Assembly: GCA_900100475.1 (NCBI GenBank)
Contig: FMTU01000003.1
Location: 310,001 to 374,000, forward strand
Length of the DNA: 64,000 bases
Source: Sphingobium faniae
Lineage (GTDB): Bacteria > Pseudomonadota > Alphaproteobacteria > Sphingomonadales > Sphingomonadaceae
Direction of reading: 5' to 3'
Of this stretch, positions 58,502-64,000 are shown one piece after another. Position numbers and translations under genes: made by a program. The notes under the pieces are model-generated. The model saw nothing but the letters and a program-made list of their open reading frames with translations. It was not told the origin of the DNA and made no database searches. The first letter of the stretch is position 1. Each line of letters begins with the position of its first letter.

Positions 58502-58828
58502 ATGCAGAACATCGAATCGGAGACGGGAAGGATGGACAGACGAACGGAGCCGATTTTGGCTGAGCCTGCTTGTGGGGCGGGGTGTGAAATCTGCTTTGTG
58601 GAATGCGCCGCTCTGCTCAATTTAATTGCTCGGCTTCGCCGCCAGCATGAGATGCTTCTGCGGGAATTGAGCCTGCGGCCTCACGGCTCCGGTTATGAAG
58701 ATCTATCATATCTCGAAGAGCATCTGGAAACTGCACAGCGAGCTTTCGAGCGCGTCCGTCCTCGTATGGATCGATCCCCACCGAGTTCAGCAGCAGACCA
58801 AATGTTGCTGTCAGCACGGATGCATTAG
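58502..58828 (+). CDS. Possible gene overlapping the repressor 3' end
   Basis: 108 aa. LIARLRRQHEMLLRELSLRP and SYLEEHLETAQRAFERVRPR look like genuine helices, and a cysteine group CGAGCEICFVEC precedes. It overlaps the last 212 bp of the repressor in the opposite direction. It is either a convergent overlapping gene or chance. Confidence 0.38.
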   Translation: MQNIESETGRMDRRTEPILAEPACGAGCEICFVECAALLNLIARLRRQHEMLLRELSLRPHGSGYEDLSYLEEHLETAQRAFERVRPRMDRSPPSSAADQMLLSARMH

Positions 58829-59057
58829 GGAGCGCCGTTGAAGCTCCGGGCAGAAGGTCGCAGACGCTTATCTCAAGCGCATTGGCAAGGCGCGTCAGGG
58901 TGGACAGCTTAATGTCCCTCCCGTCCTCCAATATCTCCTTTACCAAAGATTTGCTCTTGCCCACCTGTTGAGAGAGCGTCGTTGGAGCAATGCCCTTTCG
59001 CGCGATTTCACGAGCAAGCGCATCCCTTACAAAACTGAAATCATAGTCCGTCGCCAT
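58617..59057 (-). CDS. XRE-family phage repressor without peptidase domain
   Basis: 146 aa from ATG 59057. Helix-turn-helix VRDALAREIARKGIAPTTLS, QQVGKSKSLVKEIL, DIKLSTLTRLANALEISVCD (residues about 10-70). The C-terminal part is short and has no S24 serine/lysine, so induction must work differently from lambda CI. Divergent from the Cro-like gene, with operators between. Confidence 0.82.
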   Translation of the reverse strand: MATDYDFSFVRDALAREIARKGIAPTTLSQQVGKSKSLVKEILEDGRDIKLSTLTRLANALEISVCDLLPGASTALPNASVLTATFGLLLNSVGIDPYEDGRARKLAVQFPDALRDMIDLHNRSREAAGSIPAEASHAGGEAEQLN

Positions 59058-59093
59058 GGGGCCTTTTTCCCACGGGTTGGACGTATCTGGATA

Positions 59094-59140
59094 GGTCCGC
59101 GCAATCCAACTTGACGGGTTGGGTCTATCCAACCTATAAG
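59094..59140 (+). promoter_or_regulatory. Rightward early promoter pR with operators OR1 and OR2
   Basis: TTGACG (59111-59116), 18-bp spacer GGTTGG-N6-CCAACC (59117-59134), TATAAG (59135-59140). OR1 fills the spacer exactly as at pL. OR2, GGTCCG-N6-CCAACT (59094-59111), is a degraded copy just upstream. Confidence 0.8.
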
Positions 59141-59147
59141 ATGGCTC

Positions 59148-59351
59148 ATGGCTGATCTTATTCACGACATCGAAGCGTTCTGTGCAAAGCAGAAAATGTC
59201 TCCATGGCAATTCGGCCTGCTGGCGCTCAACGATAAGCCCTTTGTGAAGCAGGTTCGGAATGGTCGGCGGGTATGGCCCGACACCGAGGCAAAAATCCGC
59301 CACTTCATGGCCACCTACCGCCCCGCCAAGACCGAGGAGCGCGCAGCATGA
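59148..59351 (+). CDS. Cro-like small helix-turn-helix protein
   Basis: 67 aa. LIHDIEAFCAKQKMSPWQFG, NDKPFVKQVRNGRRVWPDTE, AKIRHFMATYRPAK: same layout as 9224-9418 and 20989-21324. First gene from pR, at the place of lambda Cro. Transcription should start about 7 bases after the -10, at or next to the ATG, so the message is probably leaderless. Confidence 0.72.
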   Translation: MADLIHDIEAFCAKQKMSPWQFGLLALNDKPFVKQVRNGRRVWPDTEAKIRHFMATYRPAKTEERAA

Positions 59352-59518
59352 GCGGGGATATTCTCGCGGCCAACAGCGCCATCATGGCTGATGTCATCCG
59401 CTTTCTCCGCGCCAATTCTTCCGAGCGTATTCGCGCAGTTCGGCAAGCACGGGAGAATATCGAATTTCGAGCACGTCTCGAAAATAGTCCTGCGCCGCAC
59501 TCTCGCCGGGAGCGCTGA
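59348..59518 (+). CDS. Small phage protein after the Cro-like gene
   Basis: 56 aa, ATGA overlap. ILAANSAIMADVIRFLRANS and SERIRAVRQARENIEFRARL are helical; the last 40 residues lie opposite the leftward gene at 59394. Not recognised. Confidence 0.5.
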   Translation: MSGDILAANSAIMADVIRFLRANSSERIRAVRQARENIEFRARLENSPAPHSRRER

Positions 59519-59663
59519 AATGGTAAGTGAGGCTGTTAGCGAAATCGTCAACGTCCTTTGGGCTTGCCAAGCCCCGGTTGACGAGCACCCGCATTGCGTT
59601 TGTTCCGGCTGTGAGGCCAGCAAGCGCCATCGCAGTAACGGCGGTAACCACTTCATCATCCAT
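59394..59663 (-). CDS. Leftward gene opposite the rightward operon
   Basis: 89 aa. AAGGAG 7 bp before ATG 59663. MDDEVVTAVTAMALAGLTAG, NAMRVLVNRGLASPKDVDDF, YHFSAPGESAAQDYFRDVLE looks like a true folded protein. It overlaps 59348-59518 on the other strand by 125 bp. Not recognised. Confidence 0.55.
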   Translation of the reverse strand: MDDEVVTAVTAMALAGLTAGTNAMRVLVNRGLASPKDVDDFANSLTYHFSAPGESAAQDYFRDVLEIRYSPVLAELREYARKNWRGESG

Positions 59664-59692
59664 CCCGAATCTCCTTCGGGAGGCACGATAGC

Positions 59693-59791
59693 ATGAGCGC
59701 GCCCTATCGCATCCGCCACCCCTTCCAGCCTCTCGCCACCCTCGCCTTCTGGTGGGGCATCCTCCGCATGTTCGTGACGGGGAGGGCGTAG
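59693..59791 (+). CDS. Very small phage protein
   Basis: 32 aa: YRIRHPFQPLATLAFWWGIL then RMFVTGRA; short hydrophobic middle. Stop is directly joined to the next ATG. Not recognised. Confidence 0.4.
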   Translation: MSAPYRIRHPFQPLATLAFWWGILRMFVTGRA

Positions 59792-60091
59792 ATGGCCCAC
59801 ATCTGGAAAGCTGGCGATCTGGCACGGTGCGTCATTGATGACGACTGCCCTATCTTCCCAACCAGCAGCCGCCGGGTAAAGGGCGCTGTTTATCGTGTAA
59901 TGGACGTGAAGACCATCAACGATGTCTACGGCAACCCGGTGGTCGGATTGAAGATGGATCGGCACAATCCGGTTCATCCGGTCACCGGCAAGAAAGGCTA
60001 TAGCAGCCACATTTGCTTCCGTCCCATCCTCCCCGCTGAACCTGCCTTCACCGAAGCCATGCGCCACCTGCGCCCCAAGGTGGAGGCATAG
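59792..60091 (+). CDS. Hypothetical phage protein (SH3-like pattern)
   Basis: 99 aa. HIWKAGDLARCVIDDDCPIF, VKGAVYRVMDVKTIND suggests a small beta barrel; ends FRPILPAEPAFTEAMRHL. Known to recur in alphaproteobacterial phages, to my memory; no role. Confidence 0.6.
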   Translation: MAHIWKAGDLARCVIDDDCPIFPTSSRRVKGAVYRVMDVKTINDVYGNPVVGLKMDRHNPVHPVTGKKGYSSHICFRPILPAEPAFTEAMRHLRPKVEA

Positions 60092-60280
60092 ATGCGCCCG
60101 GATCGCACTTCCGAAGAGGAACGCGACTTCCTCCGCTATTACGCCCGCGTACTGCTGCGTGAGGCAAAGGCGCGTCGTGGGACTGCGTTCGCGCACATTC
60201 TCATGGCTGGTGCCGCTCGCGCCCGCCGCGAAGCTATGTCCATCCGTCCGGCTCAGGCCGATCTGTTCGGAGGGATATAG
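60092..60280 (+). CDS. Hypothetical phage protein
   Basis: 62 aa directly after the previous stop. Helical and basic (EERDFLRYYARVLLREAKAR). Not recognised. Confidence 0.5.
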   Translation: MRPDRTSEEERDFLRYYARVLLREAKARRGTAFAHILMAGAARARREAMSIRPAQADLFGGI

Positions 60281-60283
60281 GCG

Positions 60284-60526
60284 ATGCAGCACCCTTCGCG
60301 CGGCCTCACCGAGTGTGATTTCACCGCCGATGACATCGCGGTCATGGCTGAACGCCGGTTCGGCTGGGAAGATGCTTCCTGCGCCACGCTCGCGCTGATC
60401 TTCGGCACCACGCCGCAGCATGTCGCGGCCCTCACCAATTCCTTCCGCACCGGGCACGGCCACAATCCGGCCCGGTGCGGTTCTGATTTCCTTTCTTGCC
60501 ATGAGGTTATCCATGGAATCCGTTAA
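60284..60526 (+). CDS. Hypothetical phage protein
   Basis: 80 aa. CDFTADDIAVMAERRFGWED then FGTTPQHVAALTNSFRTGHG, a plausible helix-turn-helix. The last few residues overlap the HNH gene. The tail may have been changed by the HNH insertion. Confidence 0.5.
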   Translation: MQHPSRGLTECDFTADDIAVMAERRFGWEDASCATLALIFGTTPQHVAALTNSFRTGHGHNPARCGSDFLSCHEVIHGIR

Positions 60527-61184
60527 ACTTGGTCCAATCAGCAAAGCGATAAAATCTGGCAAAACTTATCTGGATTATGTCGAAGAGTGTCGCCATCGCC
60601 GTGCTCAAAAGCCACGTGCCAGGGCGTTCAAGCCTAGAGGGGCTTATCGCAAACGGTCGCATCCTGTCCTGATTTCGGTCTGCAAAGGCATCGCAACCTT
60701 CGAGGCCAACGCCCAAAGACAATTCATAGTGGATGTAACCGACATCCCATTGGTTTCCAGATTGGGAGTTTTTTCGGACGGCATTCGGCTGATTGTCAAA
60801 GTCGGCGATCGCCGGACCATGTTGGCCCGCATACTGCTTGACGCTCCCGCAAGCTCTTGGGTTGATCACATAAATGGCGACCCGACAGACAATCGCCGCG
60901 ACAATCTCAGGCTGTGCAATCCCCAACAAAATGCGAGGAATATGGGCGTTCGTCGTGACATTGGCAGCCTTCAATCGCGATTCAAAGGCGTGTGCCGGAT
61001 TGGTAAAAAATGGCGGGCTTACATCTACTTGAACAAGAGACAGGCGCACCTTGGTACCTTCGCCGATGAGGTGATGGCAGCGCGCGCCTATGACGCAGCA
61101 GCGAGAGCCCACTTCGGCTCCTTCTGCTGCGTGAACTTCCCTGAAAATGGCGAACAATCTGCACATCGTGGGGAGGATAAGTAA
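60513..61184 (+). CDS. HNH endonuclease with AP2 DNA-binding domain (homing-type)
   Basis: 223 aa from ATG 60513 (GAGG 6 bp upstream). HNH core VDHINGDPTDNRRDNLRLC and the AP2 part SRFKGVCRIGKKWRAYI, HLGTFADEVMAARAYDAAAR. This two-domain form is a free-standing homing endonuclease common in phages. Lower GC than its neighbours, a sign of recent arrival. Confidence 0.85.
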   Translation: MESVKLGPISKAIKSGKTYLDYVEECRHRRAQKPRARAFKPRGAYRKRSHPVLISVCKGIATFEANAQRQFIVDVTDIPLVSRLGVFSDGIRLIVKVGDRRTMLARILLDAPASSWVDHINGDPTDNRRDNLRLCNPQQNARNMGVRRDIGSLQSRFKGVCRIGKKWRAYIYLNKRQAHLGTFADEVMAARAYDAAARAHFGSFCCVNFPENGEQSAHRGEDK

Positions 61185-61681
61185 TGTTGCGAAGCAGCAA
61201 TGTCTTGCCGCGCCCAATCGCGCTCACACAAACTTCTATGCAGAACGCGGTCGCCAGCATCGTGAAGGGCATCCAGTCCGACACTGGTGAAAGCGATCAG
61301 GATACGGCGGATCGCCTTGGCGTTTCGGCGGGCACCATCGCCAATGCGCGCAATGGCAAGGCGTCTTTGTCCATGCTGACGGTCATGAAGATCGGTGAGG
61401 TCTATGGCCTCGAACGTCTCGCGCCCCTGTTCCACCTGATCGGCGGCAAGCTGGCTCCAGAGGCGGCGGTCTGCACGTCCGATCGCGACCTGCCTATCGG
61501 AGCGGCGCGAGGGCAAATGTTCCTTGCCGAGGCGCTGGCGGACAACCGGATTGACGATACCGAACTGGCGAAGGGCGCGGAGGATATCGAAGCGGCGGGT
61601 CAAGTGTTCGATGCTCTGCGCTATCGGCTGAATGTCCTGCGCGCGTCGGGGATCATCGTTACTCGCATGGGAGGGCGGTGA
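61184..61681 (+). CDS. XRE-like regulator (CII-position)
   Basis: 165 aa, overlap with HNH stop. SDQDTADRLGVSAGTIANAR and LSMLTVMKIGEVYGLERL are a helix-turn-helix; the C-terminal half is helical. At the place of CII in lambda-like maps, so it may regulate the lysogenic choice. Confidence 0.65.
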   Translation: MLRSSNVLPRPIALTQTSMQNAVASIVKGIQSDTGESDQDTADRLGVSAGTIANARNGKASLSMLTVMKIGEVYGLERLAPLFHLIGGKLAPEAAVCTSDRDLPIGAARGQMFLAEALADNRIDDTELAKGAEDIEAAGQVFDALRYRLNVLRASGIIVTRMGGR

Positions 61682-61863
61682 TGAACACGGAAACCGCGCT
61701 CAAGGAAGCCGGACGGAAGGCGGGCGGCGACCGCCCTCCCATCACGGCGCAGGAACAGGACCGCATCGTGGAGATGCTGCGCACCATGCCCATAGCCGAT
61801 GTGCGGAGGCAATCGCGCCGCCCCTATTCGACGCTTTGTAAGATTGCGAGGGTGGCGCTGTGA
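61681..61863 (+). CDS. Small helix-turn-helix-like phage protein
   Basis: 60 aa from ATG 61681 (TGATG). ITAQEQDRIVEMLRTMPIAD then VRRQSRRPYSTLCKIARVAL looks like a resolvase-type helix-turn-helix alone. Function unknown. Confidence 0.55.
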   Translation: MNTETALKEAGRKAGGDRPPITAQEQDRIVEMLRTMPIADVRRQSRRPYSTLCKIARVAL

Positions 61864-61991
61864 GTATCCTGACCCTCACCCGCGATATGGCGGTCAATCC
61901 GGCCCTGTTCGACCTCACCCTACATGTCTGGCGCAACCGGATGCGCGCCACTGTGACGAAACGCGACCAGGCAGGGAGGTTTTCCCGGTGA
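61860..61991 (+). CDS. Very small phage protein
   Basis: 43 aa from GTG 61860 (GTGA overlap): MSILTLTRDMAVNPALFDLT then HVWRNRMRATVTKRD. Stop overlaps the next start (TGATG). Not recognised. Confidence 0.45.
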   Translation: MSILTLTRDMAVNPALFDLTLHVWRNRMRATVTKRDQAGRFSR

Positions 61992-62185
61992 TGAGACAAC
62001 GCATCCAGAAAAACGACGCCATCACCGTTGCGGCGGCGCGGTCGCAATTGAAGCTGCTGCTCGCCAATGCCCGGTCGCTGGACAATCTGACGCCCGAGAT
62101 ACTGGTGCGGTCCTACCGCGTTCCCTTGCGCGAAATTGAATATGAACTGGTCATGGAACGCCAACGCCGGGAGGCGCGAGGCTGA
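61991..62185 (+). CDS. Small phage regulator-like protein
   Basis: 64 aa from ATG 61991. AITVAAARSQLKLLLANARS, LTPEILVRSYRVPLREIEYE: reads like a short helix-turn-helix. Not recognised. Confidence 0.5.
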   Translation: MRQRIQKNDAITVAAARSQLKLLLANARSLDNLTPEILVRSYRVPLREIEYELVMERQRREARG

Positions 62186-62544
62186 TGGCGCAGAGCGAAA
62201 TCCAGATTCAAACATTGTTTCGCAGCCGGGCGCGCATCCTGTGTCCAGGCGTCGCCATAGTCGCTGTGCCCAATGCCGCGAAACGCTCGCGTTGGGCTGC
62301 GACGCAGGTGAAGCGTGAAGGGCTGGCGACAGGTTTCCCCGACCTCATTTGCTTCTGGTTCGGTGGCGGGGTGGCGGCAATCGAGTTCAAGAGCGCCAAG
62401 GGCCGCCTGACTGAAAACCAGTCGGAATGGATCGAGCGGCTCAACGACATGAGCATCCCGGCAACCGTCGCGCGCGATCCTGACGCCGCGCTGGAGTTTC
62501 TGCGCGGACAGGGCGCGCCGTTCATTGGAAGGATTTCAGCATGA
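62185..62544 (+). CDS. VRR-NUC domain nuclease
   Basis: 119 aa. GLATGFPDLICFWFGGGVAA then IEFKSAKGRLTENQSEWIER gives the PD...ExK site of the VRR-NUC family. Likely a junction-resolving or structure-specific nuclease in phage replication. Confidence 0.85.
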   Translation: MAQSEIQIQTLFRSRARILCPGVAIVAVPNAAKRSRWAATQVKREGLATGFPDLICFWFGGGVAAIEFKSAKGRLTENQSEWIERLNDMSIPATVARDPDAALEFLRGQGAPFIGRISA

Positions 62545-62795
62545 CAGGCGTTGGCCACAATTCGAACGCAACCGATGATCGCCTGCGGCTCCTGATGGAG
62601 CGGATCGACCGCCTCGAAGAGGAAAAGAAAGGTATCAGCGATGACATCCGCGATGTTTACGCGGAAGCGAAGGGCGTCGGCTATGACACCAAGATCATGC
62701 GCGCCGTCCGGTCCCGCGCGAAGATGGGTGAAAATGGCCGCGAAGAATATGACGCGCTGGTCGCGGCCTATGAAGCTGCATTGGGCGTCGCATAG
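62541..62795 (+). CDS. GapR-like (DUF2312) DNA-binding protein
   Basis: 84 aa, ATGA overlap. LRLLMERIDRLEEEKKGISD, DIRDVYAEAKGVGYDTKIMR. Same family as 13065-13307 in the other prophage. Next to the primase, so it may help with twist ahead of the fork. Confidence 0.85.
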   Translation: MTGVGHNSNATDDRLRLLMERIDRLEEEKKGISDDIRDVYAEAKGVGYDTKIMRAVRSRAKMGENGREEYDALVAAYEAALGVA

Positions 62796-62797
62796 CC

Positions 62798-63676
62798 GTG
62801 AGTGTCCACGAAGCGATATCAGACTTTCTCGCATTCATGCGCGCGGAAGGCGTCTCCCCGGACGATGCCACTGCGTTCATTGGCGATGTCACGTCTGGCG
62901 AGGTGGTCCGTTTCGATTGCGTGGGCGAACGGCGCGGCAGCAAGAATGGATGGGCGAAGCTCTATCTCGACGCCCGCCCCGCAGGCGCTTTCGGCAATTG
63001 GAAGCAGGGGATCAACCGCCGCTGGTCTTCTGGCGCGGCCAATGAGCTATCTCCGCAGGAGCGGGCGTCCCTGCGCCGCGAATGGGACGACAAGAAGGCC
63101 GAGCGAGAGGCGATCCGCAGGGAGGCGCAATTCGGTGCGGGACGGGATGCCGGGCACATCTGGGGCAATGCTGAGGCGGCGTCTCCTGCCCATCCCTATG
63201 TCCAGCGCAAGCGAATAGATCCGGCACCGCTGCGCCAGACCGGCAGCGACCTCCTGATCCCGATGTTTGATGATGAAGGGCGTCTTTGGAATGTGCAGCG
63301 TATCCTTCCTGACGGGAAAAAGCTCTTCCTCAAGGAAGCGCGGATTGACGGGCTGTTCACCATCATCGGCTCTTTCGCCGGCCATCGGGAAGCGGTGATC
63401 GGTGAGGGATATGCAACCCTGGACGCTGTGCACCAGTCGACCAGCCTTCCTTGTATTGTTGCCTTCAACACGTCCAACCTACCCAAGGTCGCACGGATAT
63501 GGGCGGCGCGAAGGCCGGACCTGAATTTCATTCTCTTTGCCGATGACGACGAGGCCACGGCGCAGAAAATATTGGCAGAGCGCGGGATCTACAAAAATCC
63601 CGGCATCGAAGCGGCAGAGGCCGTTGCAACCGAAATCGGCGCTAAAGTCGCCTACCCGCTCGGAAGGGCCGCATGA
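62798..63676 (+). CDS. TOPRIM-domain primase-like protein
   Basis: 292 aa from GTG 62798. Residues 115-170 (HPYVQRKRIDPAPLRQTGSD; LIPMFDDEGRLWNVQRI), then TOPRIM AVIGEGYATLDAV and LNFILFADDDEATAQKI with the acidic ligands. Resembles primases of plasmids and phages that lack the zinc finger. Makes primers at the phage origin, by family. Confidence 0.82.
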   Translation: MSVHEAISDFLAFMRAEGVSPDDATAFIGDVTSGEVVRFDCVGERRGSKNGWAKLYLDARPAGAFGNWKQGINRRWSSGAANELSPQERASLRREWDDKKAEREAIRREAQFGAGRDAGHIWGNAEAASPAHPYVQRKRIDPAPLRQTGSDLLIPMFDDEGRLWNVQRILPDGKKLFLKEARIDGLFTIIGSFAGHREAVIGEGYATLDAVHQSTSLPCIVAFNTSNLPKVARIWAARRPDLNFILFADDDEATAQKILAERGIYKNPGIEAAEAVATEIGAKVAYPLGRAA

Positions 63677-64000
63677 GCGTGGCAGAAAACAGGGACGCGA
63701 ACGACGACTTTCTGCAATTTGGCGCGGAATCGATCCGTGCTGCCATAGCTGGCGCGCGCGACACATTGCCGCCATTCGCCCCCTATGCCGAAGAGGCCGA
63801 TCCGGACGACGAGGCTCTGCCGGGCGTTCACAGCCCGCACGAATGGTCAGGCAAGACGCCGCCCGTCCGTGAGTTCATCATACCCGGCTGGATTGTGCGC
63901 GGATCGTGCGGCCTGCTCAGCGGGCAAGAGGGCGTCGGTAAATCCCTGATCGCGCAGCAGATGGCCACATGCGCCGCTGTCGGCCGTAAATTCCTTGGCC
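63673..64000 (+). CDS. RepA-like AAA ATPase / helicase (3' end missing)
   Basis: 109 codons to the window edge. After an acidic start, VREFIIPGWIVRGSCGLLSG and Walker A SGQEGVGKSLIAQQM are as in RepA/DnaB-type AAA_25 ATPases. ATGA overlap with the primase. Likely phage replicative helicase. Confidence 0.82.
   Translation, partial: MSVAENRDANDDFLQFGAESIRAAIAGARDTLPPFAPYAEEADPDDEALPGVHSPHEWSGKTPPVREFIIPGWIVRGSCGLLSGQEGVGKSLIAQQMATCAAVGRKFLG

Larger units (their letters stand above)
49956..64000. mobile_element. Second prophage (lambda-like), early half, continuing past the window
   Basis: An integrase at the left edge, a leftward operon, a repressor switch and a rightward replication operon form the immunity and early region of a temperate phage. 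No tRNA lies next to the integrase; the attachment site should be in 49956-50049 but cannot be set without the other end. Structural genes are not in the window. Confidence 0.85.

Overview
The window is high-GC DNA from an alphaproteobacterium, most likely a sphingomonad (Sphingobium/Sphingomonas group). This rests on the M48-DsbA-rpmH-rnpA-yidD-yidC-yihA order, the CstA type, a compact S24 regulator of a kind I associate with sphingomonads, and an exosortase-A-type glycosyltransferase. No rRNA or tRNA gene was seen.

Region 1 (1-9460) is chromosomal backbone: a partial M48/TPR metalloprotease and a DsbA-like thiol oxidoreductase; the ribosomal-protein/RNase P/membrane-insertion cluster rpmH-rnpA-yidD-yidC-yihA; a YjdM-like protein; a frameshifted DUF3175 gene; cstA with its small partner; an S24 regulator; and a short helix-turn-helix-like gene. 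The next gene starts at 9415 and is cut after 15 codons.

Region 2 (9461-47400, 37,940 bp) is a complete Mu-like transposable prophage with a siphophage-type tail. Its edges can be read directly: a 5-bp CCGAA duplication flanks 5'-TGT...ACA-3' ends, and removing the element plus one copy of the duplication rejoins an open reading frame. A central control region (Ner-like gene / S24 repressor, 26.9-27.9 kb) splits it into two arms. The leftward arm carries transposase A, ATPase B, a run of small early genes, Gam, GemA, a Mor-type activator, then terminase, portal, minor head protein and a DNA adenine methylase. The rightward arm carries protease, decoration and coat proteins, head completion, tail (with a clear -1 ribosomal frameshift signal), receptor-binding protein, lysozyme and nested spanins. 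Four copies of a 16-bp dyad (TGTCC-N6-GGACA type) sit at the late-operon heads and near the left end and are good candidates for the late activator's target.

Region 3 (47401-49955) resumes the chromosome: the rest of the interrupted gene, a two-helix membrane protein and the glycosyltransferase.

Region 4 (about 49956-64000, continuing past the edge) is the early half of a second, lambda-like prophage. It has an integrase and a putative excisionase, a long leftward operon of small genes with an SSB / unknown / YqaJ-exonuclease recombination cassette, an XRE repressor, and a rightward operon with a Cro-like protein, HNH-AP2 endonuclease, regulators, VRR-NUC nuclease, a GapR-like protein, a TOPRIM primase and a truncated RepA-like ATPase. 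The leftward and rightward promoters share one design: an 18-bp operator GGTTGG-N6-CCAACC fills the whole spacer between a TTGACG -35 and a TATAA(C/G) -10.
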